Assembly: GCA_023261525.1 (NCBI GenBank)
Contig: JAHFOU010000173.1
Coordinates: forward strand, 1 to 5,495
Source: Planctomycetota bacterium
Lineage (GTDB): Bacteria; Planctomycetota; SBBH01; JAHFOU01
Length of the DNA: 5,495 nt
Direction: 5' to 3'
The first letter of the stretch is position 1. Every line of letters begins with the position of its first letter. Both the position numbers and the translations under genes were made by a program. The notes under the pieces were generated by a model. The model worked only from the letters and a program-made list of their open reading frames with translations. It did no database searches and was not told where the DNA came from. Below are positions 1-5,015 of this stretch, piece after piece.

Positions 1-931
1 CGCAGAAGCGCAGGGCCTTGGTGGCCTGCGACAGCTTCGCACCGGCCATGGAGCCCGAGGTGTCCATCACGAAGACCACGTCCTTCTCCAGGACCTTCCC
101 GTCCGGGACCAGGCCGGGCGAGGCCAGGAGCAGGAAGGTGCCGTCCTGCCTGGGATCCGGCCGCCAGGTCAGCAGGCTCATGCCCAGGGCCTTGGGATCC
201 CGGGAGATGCAGAGGTGGAAGTCGGTGTCGGGACGGGTGCCCTTCTCCTCGAAGCCGGCGACGGCATGCTTTTCGTCCTTGCGGGTCACCTCCACCTTGT
301 GGGAGGGCGAGTAGACGGCCCGGATCGGGGCCTGGCAGGCGATCTCGACCTTCACGGAGACCCGCGCCACGGGCTCGGAGGAGAACTTCTCGGTGTTGAG
401 GGGATAGACGTACTCCATCAGCCCCCCGTCGTCCCTCATGACCTGGCGGTAGCTGATCTTGACCCGCTTCCTGGAGTTCGGCTCGATGGGGAAGATCCGG
501 GCCTTGAGGAGCCCCCGGCCGGCGTATTCCAGCAGGGCCGGGTCCCGCATCTTCCGCACGATGTCCTCGTAGAGGGTCCGGGCCTTGACGGCGTCCAGGA
601 GCTCGGCCTCGGTCTCCTTCCCGTCGATGAACATCGAGAACTTCTCGACCTCGGCCCCCGGCGGGAGCGGGAAGAGGTAGGTGCCTTCCAGGCGGGCGCC
701 GGAGGTATTGACGAACTCCTCGTCCACCGCGGTCAGGGCCACCTGGTCCTCGATCTTCACCTCCACCTGGTGGTAGGCCACGGCCAGGGGGGCGAAGGGG
801 TACGGCGCGGATCGGTGGATGCGCACCTCGTCCTGGGGGAGGTGAACGACGATGAAGCCGTCGGCAAGGGCCGAGGCCGGGACGACCAGCAGTCCGAGAC
901 GCGAAAGCAGGGCGAAACGGAGGAATCTCAT
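1..931 (-). CDS. Secreted VIT and von Willebrand factor A (VWA) domain protein, 3' end cut off by window edge
   Basis: The visible part is 310 residues read from the ATG at 931; no stop is reached before base 1. The N-terminus (MRFLRFALLS... ending SALA-DG) looks like a Sec signal peptide cleaved after about residue 23, although Arg11 interrupts the hydrophobic stretch. Residues about 48-165 form a VIT domain: an early EEFVNTSG, the LEGTYLFPLPPGAEV block (81-95), an AVKARTLYEDI block (114-124) and RIFPIEPNSRKRVKISY (145-161). A VWA domain begins near 283, with the metal-binding MIDAS motif DTSGSM at 290-295; the remaining MIDAS residues lie outside the window. Proteins with this VIT-VWA order are usually exported or surface proteins that bind partners through a divalent metal; the ligand is not known here. 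The start is supported by GGAG nine bases upstream. It follows the aminotransferase gene by 82 bases in the same direction, so it may share that transcript or have its own promoter. Confidence 0.9.
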   Translation of the reverse strand, partial: MRFLRFALLSRLGLLVVPASALADGFIVVHLPQDEVRIHRSAPYPFAPLAVAYHQVEVKIEDQVALTAVDEEFVNTSGARLEGTYLFPLPPGAEVEKFSMFIDGKETEAELLDAVKARTLYEDIVRKMRDPALLEYAGRGLLKARIFPIEPNSRKRVKISYRQVMRDDGGLMEYVYPLNTEKFSSEPVARVSVKVEIACQAPIRAVYSPSHKVEVTRKDEKHAVAGFEEKGTRPDTDFHLCISRDPKALGMSLLTWRPDPRQDGTFLLLASPGLVPDGKVLEKDVVFVMDTSGSMAGAKLSQATKALRFC

Positions 932-940
932 GACGGAGGT

Positions 941-944
941 CTCC
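941..944 (-). promoter_or_regulatory. Ribosome binding site of the VIT-VWA gene
   Basis: On the minus strand GGAG sits nine bases before the ATG at 931, a normal Shine-Dalgarno spacing that fixes this start. The motif is followed by AC and CTCC, so it lies in a short GGAG/CTCC inverted repeat, but the two-base centre is too tight to form a stable hairpin. Confidence 0.6.
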
Positions 945-967
945 AGGGGCCTGCCCTAGTAGACGTC

Positions 968-987
968 CGAACCGGAGCTCCGGTTCG
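968..987. repeat. Perfect 20-bp palindrome in the wecE-like/VIT-VWA intergenic gap
   Basis: The two half sites CGAACCGGAG and CTCCGGTTCG are exact reverse complements with no spacer. As RNA this folds into an eight-pair GC-rich stem with an AGCT loop. ACGTC at 963-967 and GACGT at 995-999 could add a further five pairs below a seven-base bulge. In neither direction is the stem followed by a run of T: on the minus strand the T-rich stretch comes before it, on the plus strand an A-run follows. It is therefore not a standard intrinsic terminator. On the minus strand a TTGACG lies against it (its last two bases overlap the palindrome), so it could be an operator in a promoter spacer, a processing hairpin or a transcript-end stabiliser. 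Function is inferred only. Confidence 0.7.
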
Positions 988-1013
988 TCAAAAAGACGTA
1001 AAAGCCGGTAACC

Positions 1014-2147
1014 CTAGAGGGCGCGGGCGGCCGATTGGACGGTGGAAACGATGCGACCGGCCTCCTCCCCCGTCAGCTGGGGGTAGAGCGGCAGGCGGAC
1101 CATGGAGGCCGCCACGCGCTCGGTCACGGGGAGGGCTCCCGCCTTCAGGCCCAGCTTCTCCCGTCCGTACGGGGAGCTGTGCAGGGGCTCGAAGTGGGTC
1201 GTCACGTCCACCCCCTGGTCCTTGACGGCCTTCACGAAGGCGTCCCGGCGCTCGGGAGCGACCAGGCAGGCGTAGATGTGCCAGTTCGGCTCGCAACCCG
1301 CGGGCGCCACGGGAAGCCTCAGCCCCTTCACCCCGGCCAGCTCCTTCGAGAAGCGCGCCGCCAGGGCCCTGCGCAGGCGGAGGTTCTCCTCCAGGCGCTC
1401 CAGCTGGGCCATCCCCAGGGCGGCCAGGAGGTCGGACTGCACGAAGGAGGCGCCCTCGCTCACCCAGGTGTACTTGTCCACTTCCCCGCGCAGGAAGGCC
1501 GCCCGGTTCGTGCCCTTCTCGTGCATGATCTCCACCTTGGCGGCGAGCGCGTCGTCGTCGGTGACCAGGAGCCCCCCCTCCCCCGTCGTGAAGTGCTTGG
1601 TGGCATGGAAGGAGTAGACCCCGGCGCGGGCCAGCGTGCCCAGATGCCTCCCCTTCCAGGTCGCCCCGAGGGCCTGGGCGGCGTCCTCCACCAGGACCAG
1701 CCCCCGCTTCGCGGCCAGGGCGCTCAGGCGGTCCAGGTCGCAGGCCATGCCCGCGTAGTGCACCGGGACCAGGAAGCGGGTCCGGGGGGTCAGGACGGCC
1801 TCGACGGCCGCCGGGTCCAGGTTGAAGGTGACGGGCTCGATGTCCGCGAACACCGGCGTGGCGCCCAGCGCGATCACGGCGTTGGCGATGGAGACGAAGG
1901 AGAAGGACGGGAGCACCACCTCGTCGCCGGGCTTCAGCCCGAGGCCCATCATCCCCAGGGAGAAGGCCGCCGTGCACGAGGGGGTGAAGAGGGCGTGACG
2001 GACCCCCAGGTAGGACGCCAGGCGCTTCTGGAACTCCTTGGAGAGCTTCCCGTTGCCGACCAGGTTGCCGTCCGCAAGGGCCTGGGTGAGGGCCCTGGCC
2101 TCCGGCTCCCCCACCCAGGGCTTGTGATAGGGGATGCGGGGGTTCAT
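1014..2147 (-). CDS. wecE: dTDP-4-amino-4,6-dideoxygalactose transaminase (WecE/RffA-type, DegT/DnrJ/EryC1 family)
   Basis: A 377-residue PLP enzyme, the normal family length. WecE/RffA transfers the amino group of L-glutamate to C4 of dTDP-4-keto-6-deoxyglucose in the cytosol, making a precursor for surface polysaccharide (enterobacterial common antigen in E. coli). Visible motifs: TPSCTA at 55-60 (phosphate and cofactor contacts), PGDEVVLPSFSFVS at 73-86, VPVHYAG at 127-133, VEDAAQ at 153-158 with Asp155 facing the pyridine nitrogen, and SFHATK at 179-184 with Lys184 as the Schiff-base lysine. The block EKGTNRAAFLRGEVDKYTW (210-228) closely matches my memory of E. coli WecE and argues against ArnB or perosamine-type relatives, although substrate cannot be proven from sequence. 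The ATG at 2147 overlaps the kinase stop as ATGA, and no strong ribosome site is seen, suggesting translational coupling. No other dTDP-sugar genes are in the window. Confidence 0.85.
   Translation of the reverse strand: MNPRIPYHKPWVGEPEARALTQALADGNLVGNGKLSKEFQKRLASYLGVRHALFTPSCTAAFSLGMMGLGLKPGDEVVLPSFSFVSIANAVIALGATPVFADIEPVTFNLDPAAVEAVLTPRTRFLVPVHYAGMACDLDRLSALAAKRGLVLVEDAAQALGATWKGRHLGTLARAGVYSFHATKHFTTGEGGLLVTDDDALAAKVEIMHEKGTNRAAFLRGEVDKYTWVSEGASFVQSDLLAALGMAQLERLEENLRLRRALAARFSKELAGVKGLRLPVAPAGCEPNWHIYACLVAPERRDAFVKAVKDQGVDVTTHFEPLHSSPYGREKLGLKAGALPVTERVAASMVRLPLYPQLTGEEAGRIVSTVQSAARAL
2144..2147 (-). other. ATGA stop/start overlap between the kinase and wecE-like genes
   Basis: The minus strand reads ATGA: ATG starts the aminotransferase and TGA ends the kinase. 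Such four-base overlaps usually mean that the ribosome finishing the first gene re-initiates on the second, which keeps the two proteins in a linked ratio. The bases ahead (CCAAGCTCAA) lack a good Shine-Dalgarno sequence, which fits re-initiation. Confidence 0.9.
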
Positions 2148-2977
2148 TTGAGCTTGGCCTGGACCCGCTTGAGGACGGACATCACGGCCATGGCGTCGGG
2201 GCGCTGGGCGGGATCCTTGTTCAGGCACTGCAGGACCACCCACTCCAGCTCCTTGTCCAGCTCTGCGTTCAGCTCCTTCAGCGAGGTCGGCCTGTCCTTC
2301 ACGATGCGCCGGATGATGCTCATCTCGGCGGTCTGTCCGCCGGCGGTGCGCACCTGCTCCTGCTCGGAACGGAAGGGCCTCTGGCCCCCGAACAGCTCGT
2401 ACAGGACCACGCCCCAGGAGAAGATGTCGGCCTTGGTGCTCAGGGGCTGCTGGCGGACCTGCTCCGGGGAGAGATAGGCCACCGTCCCCTGGATGCGGGG
2501 CTTGCTGAAGAGGGCCTTCAGCCGGCCCAGGGCCCCGGCCTCGACCTCCGCGAATCCGAAGTCGCCCAGCTTGGCCTTGCCCGACATGGAGAGGAAGATG
2601 TTCTCCGGCTTGATGTCCTTGTGCACGATGCCTTCTCCGTGGAGATAGGCCAGGGCGTCGGTGATCTCCAGGGCCCACTGCAGCCGTTGGGCGTAGTGGA
2701 AAGGCTCCTCCATGGCCTGGCGCAGGGACTTGGACATGAACTCCAGGACCATGCGGAACTTCTCGGGCTCGTAGGCGATCAGGCCGACCAGGCCGGGGTG
2801 CTTGAGCGAGGCCATCAGGGAGGCCTCCTGCTCGAGCCCCTTGAGACGCTTGGGATCCCCCCGGTGCTCGGGCAGGAGGTCCTTGAGGGCCACCACCCGA
2901 CCCGAGGCGTCCTGGGCCTTGTGGACCGTGGCCGTCATGCCCTTGCCGACGGGATTCAGAAGTTTGTACTCAGGCAA
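2144..2977 (-). CDS. Hanks-type serine/threonine protein kinase, single cytosolic domain
   Basis: All 277 residues form one kinase domain with no transmembrane segment, PASTA or other sensor module, so it should be a soluble ATP-dependent Ser/Thr kinase. Motifs in order: glycine-rich loop GKGMTATV (11-18), with the third glycine replaced; VALK with ATP-anchoring Lys32; helix C glutamate probably Glu51; catalytic loop HKDIKPEN (119-126) with Asp121 and Asn126; DFG at 139-141; SPE at 170-172 in place of APE; Asp184 in KADIFSWGV; and Arg259 in DPAQRP. All catalytic residues are present, so it is predicted active. HKD replaces the usual HRD, a conservative change. The start is TTG at 2977, supported by AAGGA nine bases upstream and by kinase homology beginning at once (PEYKLLNPVGKG). 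It heads a transcript with its own strong promoter and overlaps the aminotransferase by four bases. Its substrate is unknown. Confidence 0.93.
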   Translation of the reverse strand: MPEYKLLNPVGKGMTATVHKAQDASGRVVALKDLLPEHRGDPKRLKGLEQEASLMASLKHPGLVGLIAYEPEKFRMVLEFMSKSLRQAMEEPFHYAQRLQWALEITDALAYLHGEGIVHKDIKPENIFLSMSGKAKLGDFGFAEVEAGALGRLKALFSKPRIQGTVAYLSPEQVRQQPLSTKADIFSWGVVLYELFGGQRPFRSEQEQVRTAGGQTAEMSIIRRIVKDRPTSLKELNAELDKELEWVVLQCLNKDPAQRPDAMAVMSVLKRVQAKLK

Positions 2978-2986
2978 GCGTCGTAA

Positions 2987-2991
2987 TCCTT
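2987..2991 (-). promoter_or_regulatory. Ribosome binding site deciding the TTG start of the kinase gene
   Basis: AAGGA on the minus strand lies nine bases before TTG at 2977. No ATG or GTG gives a better kinase N-terminus, because the next in-frame Met (residue 14) falls inside the glycine-rich loop. This site therefore decides the rare start codon. It lies inside the short leader predicted from the promoter at 3005-3032. Confidence 0.7.
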
Positions 2992-3004
2992 TCCCAGGCC
3001 GTGG

Positions 3005-3032
3005 ATTATAGGAAAGTTCCGGGTCGCGTCAA
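3005..3032 (-). promoter_or_regulatory. Sigma70-type promoter of the kinase operon
   Basis: On the minus strand the -35 box is TTGACG (3032-3027, five of six consensus bases) and the -10 box is TATAAT (3010-3005, six of six), separated by 16 bp. Transcription should begin near 2998, giving a leader of about 21 bases that contains the ribosome binding site. The spacer holds a short inverted repeat, GGAA-AG-TTCC on the plus strand (3011-3020... read GGAAAGTTCC), which could be an operator half or chance. In this GC-rich window such a close match stands out. Confidence 0.75.
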
Positions 3033-3055
3033 AATATGCTATCCTTGGGTCAGCC

Positions 3056-3256
3056 ATGAGAATCCATCCCGTGGGCCATTCCCCCGCCGCCGCCACCCGG
3101 CCCCCGCAGCTTGCGCGCATCGAGCGGGCCCAGCAGGCCCAGGCCGCCGCCCAGGCCGGGGACGAGGTTCGCGTCGAGCGGACCCGCCGCATCCTGGAGA
3201 GCGATACCCGGCATGCGACGACGGCTCCCGGCGCCCGCCTCGACGTCCTCGCCTAG
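3056..3256 (+). CDS. Small unknown protein, Ala/Gln/Arg-rich, 66 residues
   Basis: I do not recognise this gene. It is the only plausible plus-strand gene here and sits between two minus-strand units. Support for coding is good third-position G/C bias throughout and the way it fits exactly between a divergent promoter region and a convergent stop. The N-terminal 20 residues are Pro/Ala-rich and likely disordered (MRIHPVGHSPAAATRPPQ). Residues about 20-50 (ARIERAQQAQAAAQAGDEVRVERTRRILES) look helical and charged. There is no signal peptide, membrane segment or cysteine. The opening MRIHP and the DEVRVE block faintly recall the disordered start of the anti-sigma factor FlgM, but the FlgM sigma-binding C-terminus is absent and no flagellar gene is near, so I do not assign that. 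No Shine-Dalgarno sequence precedes the ATG. Its stop shares CTAG with the facing gene. Confidence 0.65.
   Translation: MRIHPVGHSPAAATRPPQLARIERAQQAQAAAQAGDEVRVERTRRILESDTRHATTAPGARLDVLA
3253..3256. other. Shared CTAG: two convergent genes overlap at their stop codons
   Basis: TAG at 3254-3256 ends the plus-strand small gene, and the complement of CTA at 3253-3255 gives TAG ending the minus-strand lipoprotein gene. The genes converge with no spacer, so any terminator for either must lie inside the other gene. No hairpin with a T-run is visible nearby, and the transcripts probably overlap at their 3' ends. Confidence 0.8.
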
Positions 3257-4104
3257 GGCGTTTCCCCCACGTCGTAGTCGCCCTTCTTCGGCTTCTCCTC
3301 CTTCGGATCCGGCTCCTTGGGCCGGGTGCGTTTGCGGCGATTGGCGTCCGCCTCGGCGATCAGCTTGTCGATGCGCGCCTTCTGCTCCTCGATCTCGGAG
3401 CGAGCCTTGACCGCCTCCTCCTCCAGCTTGGCGATCGCGGCGCTCAGGTTCCCCGCGGCCCCCGACCCCAGGGCGGCGGCCTGCTCCTGCATCCTCCGCT
3501 TGGCGGCGATGTCCTCCATCAGGGAGTCGTACTTGACCAGCTCGTCCGCAACGAGCTTGTGCTCCATCTCCAGGTACTTCCCCAGCGACAGGTCGGGCCT
3601 GAGCACGGCCTCCATGGCCCTCAGGATCTCGTCCTTGACCCAGATGCCGGGGCCGATGGTCTTCCCGGCCTTGCCGTCCCCGCCCAGCACCGCCAGGAAA
3701 GGGGCCTTCAGGCGGTTCACGGCGGGGGAGGCCTTGGGATCCACGGCGGCCACGTCGACCATCACGACCCTAAACAGGCGCTGGGCCATGGAGACGTTCT
3801 CGATCCGGAAGTCCGTCAGCATCTCCCGCATGCTCCGGGAGTCCCGCGCCACTTGATAGAGGGCCATGTCCTCGGGCTTGCGGCGGTCCAGGCTCTGGGG
3901 CACGGTGCCGTTGTGGAAGAGGACGAGGGCCGGCACCCCGCTGTCCGGGACCATGACCGCGAGCGCGAGGGCGGACAGCGAGGTGTCGCCCTCGATGGAG
4001 GCCGGGAAGGGCCGGGACTCCGTCTTGGTCCCCATCCGCTCCTGGACGCTGTCGGCCGGACAGGAAGCGGCCAGGAGGAGGGCGAGGCCCGGCAGGCTAC
4101 GCAT
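3253..4104 (-). CDS. Unrecognised exported protein, probable lipoprotein with possible thioredoxin-like core and coiled-coil tail
   Basis: A 283-residue protein I cannot name. The N-terminus MRSLPGLALLLAASC is short, hydrophobic and ends at Cys15, the only cysteine in the protein. AASC is a weak lipobox (Ala rather than Leu at -3), yet the lone cysteine at that place favours a lipid anchor. Residues about 58-168 alternate strand and helix: PALVLFHNG (58-66), RLFRVVMVDVAAVDP (109-123), APFLAVLGGDGKAGKTI (134-150). This recalls a thioredoxin-like fold with a proline before a strand but without CXXC, so it would not be redox active. Residues about 180-255 are a predicted coiled coil (AIAKLEEEAVKARSEIEEQKARIDKLIAEA), followed by a Lys/Glu/Pro-rich tail to 283. 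It lies 17 bases after ftsQ and is probably co-transcribed, so an envelope role is plausible. The ATG at 4104 has only GGCGGG directly against it as a possible ribosome site. Confidence 0.82.
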   Translation of the reverse strand: MRSLPGLALLLAASCPADSVQERMGTKTESRPFPASIEGDTSLSALALAVMVPDSGVPALVLFHNGTVPQSLDRRKPEDMALYQVARDSRSMREMLTDFRIENVSMAQRLFRVVMVDVAAVDPKASPAVNRLKAPFLAVLGGDGKAGKTIGPGIWVKDEILRAMEAVLRPDLSLGKYLEMEHKLVADELVKYDSLMEDIAAKRRMQEQAAALGSGAAGNLSAAIAKLEEEAVKARSEIEEQKARIDKLIAEADANRRKRTRPKEPDPKEEKPKKGDYDVGETP

Positions 4105-4121
4105 CCCGCCAGTATATCGGG

Positions 4122-5015
4122 CTAGGACCCCACGGGCCGGTCAAAGCGCAGATCCACGTAGCTGCGGGCCAGGGCCAGCTGGGGATCCACCGAGACCACC
4201 TGCCTCAGGCGCCCGAACTGCTCGTCCAGGCTGGGACGTCCGGGCCTCCCGGAGACGGAGAAGCGCAGGGCCAGCCGGGAGCGGGTCATGCAGACCAGTT
4301 CCGGCTGGTCGCCCCGCCTCTCCCCGAGGTTGCCCACGTCGATGGTCTGGAGGTCCGAGGCCCGGCTGGAGCCGATCCCCTCCTCGCTGCGCACCCGCCT
4401 CAGGATCTCCAGGGCCGCCTGAAGGCCGGGATCCTCCCAGCACGCTCCGGCGGCCTTGGGCGGGGCATGCCGGACTCCGGTGATGAGCGGCGTGGAGGAG
4501 GCCACGGAAGGCAGTCGGTAAAAGGCCTTGGGCAGGAGGATGCCGTCCTCATCCACCCAGCCGGAGCCCGAGCCCCAGGCCACCCGGGCGACGGGCTGAC
4601 GGAAGGAGAGGCACAACGCGACGGCATCGGTCCTCAGGGAGACGGAGTCCACGGAGCGGATCCAGGGCGCCTGGGCCAGGGAGGCCGCCACCCGCGCCGC
4701 CGCATCCCGGTCCGTCACGCCGCCGGGAAGCGGGGCGATGTAGCGGCGGTGGATCTCGGCGATCCCCTTGGGATCCATCCAGGCGGGGAGCTCGTCCACG
4801 GACAGGGGAGCGCGGGACAGGGCCAGGCCCTCCTCCCGCCCCACGGCCCTCTCCACCGAATGCCCGCCCCAAAGCAGGAGGCCCAGGCCGAGGGCGACGC
4901 CCCCGACCGTCAGGGAGGCCTTCTTGTTGCGCAGGAGAAGAAAAGCCAGGGCCAGCCCCACCAAGGCCGCCAGGAAGGCCCCGCCCTTGCCCATCCCGCC
5001 GAGGATCTTCTTCAT
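4122..5015 (-). CDS. ftsQ: Cell-division protein FtsQ/DivIB family, with two N-terminal hydrophobic segments
   Basis: A 297-residue protein matching FtsQ in layout. FtsQ is a bitopic divisome protein that links early and late division proteins through its periplasmic POTRA and beta domains. After the membrane region, a short POTRA-like part leads into LAQAPWIRSVDSVSLRTDAVALCLSFRQPVARV (113-145, compare the family's PWV...V...P..L.v.v.e..PvA), GWVDEDGILLP (152-162), TPLITGV (175-181, compare the family's lP.l.G) and the ending SYVDLRFDRPV (285-295, compare vDLRy). Unlike usual FtsQ there are two hydrophobic stretches, about 13-28 and 34-50, joined by RNKKA. The ATG at 5015 is set by AGGAG seven bases upstream and by the ATGA overlap with ddl; a longer start would run deep into ddl. 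The ddl-ftsQ order is that of dcw clusters, but ftsA does not follow. Confidence 0.85.
   Translation of the reverse strand: MKKILGGMGKGGAFLAALVGLALAFLLLRNKKASLTVGGVALGLGLLLWGGHSVERAVGREEGLALSRAPLSVDELPAWMDPKGIAEIHRRYIAPLPGGVTDRDAAARVAASLAQAPWIRSVDSVSLRTDAVALCLSFRQPVARVAWGSGSGWVDEDGILLPKAFYRLPSVASSTPLITGVRHAPPKAAGACWEDPGLQAALEILRRVRSEEGIGSSRASDLQTIDVGNLGERRGDQPELVCMTRSRLALRFSVSGRPGRPSLDEQFGRLRQVVSVDPQLALARSYVDLRFDRPVGS
5012..5015 (-). other. ATGA stop/start overlap between ddl and ftsQ
   Basis: The minus strand reads ATGA: the ftsQ ATG shares bases with the ddl TGA. AGGAG at 5027-5023 (minus strand) lies seven bases before the ATG inside the last ddl codons, so ftsQ can be translated both by re-initiation and by direct ribosome binding. 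Confidence 0.9.

Noticed and set aside
963..999. Intrinsic terminator at the palindrome
   Set aside because: No T-run follows the stem on either strand; the T-rich stretch lies before it in the direction of the minus-strand genes.
215..1225. Long open frame on the plus strand (336 codons)
   Set aside because: It lies opposite the VIT-VWA gene and the end of the aminotransferase gene, and its product is Gly/Leu/His/Arg-rich with no recognisable domain. It is the usual antisense shadow in GC-rich DNA.
1035..2477. Long open frame on the plus strand (480 codons)
   Set aside because: It is fully opposite the well-supported aminotransferase and kinase genes, and its translation is low-complexity with no family resemblance.
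2148..2678. Upstream extension of the aminotransferase frame
   Set aside because: The extra residues are a frame shadow of the kinase. The DegT-family homology begins at the ATG at 2147 and the ATGA overlap marks the true start.
1..2977. Kinase plus VWA protein as a TerY-like phosphorylation triad
   Set aside because: Those triads use a cytosolic VWA protein and a PP2C phosphatase. Here the VWA protein is exported and no phosphatase is present.
2956..3192. Minus-strand open frame of 78 codons overlapping the kinase start
   Set aside because: It is antisense to the small gene, runs through the promoter and is in a different frame from the kinase, so it is neither an extension nor a likely gene.
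3001..4125. Plus-strand open frame of 374 codons across the small gene and the lipoprotein gene
   Set aside because: It is a frame-shifted shadow of the small plus-strand gene, then antisense to the lipoprotein gene, with no domain and biased composition.
190..4776. Recurring 10-base CTTGGGATCC (near 191, 2849, 3733 and 4767)
   Set aside because: All four copies encode Asp-Pro-Lys on the minus strand with the favoured codons GAT CCC AAG, so they reflect codon use and not a repeat family.
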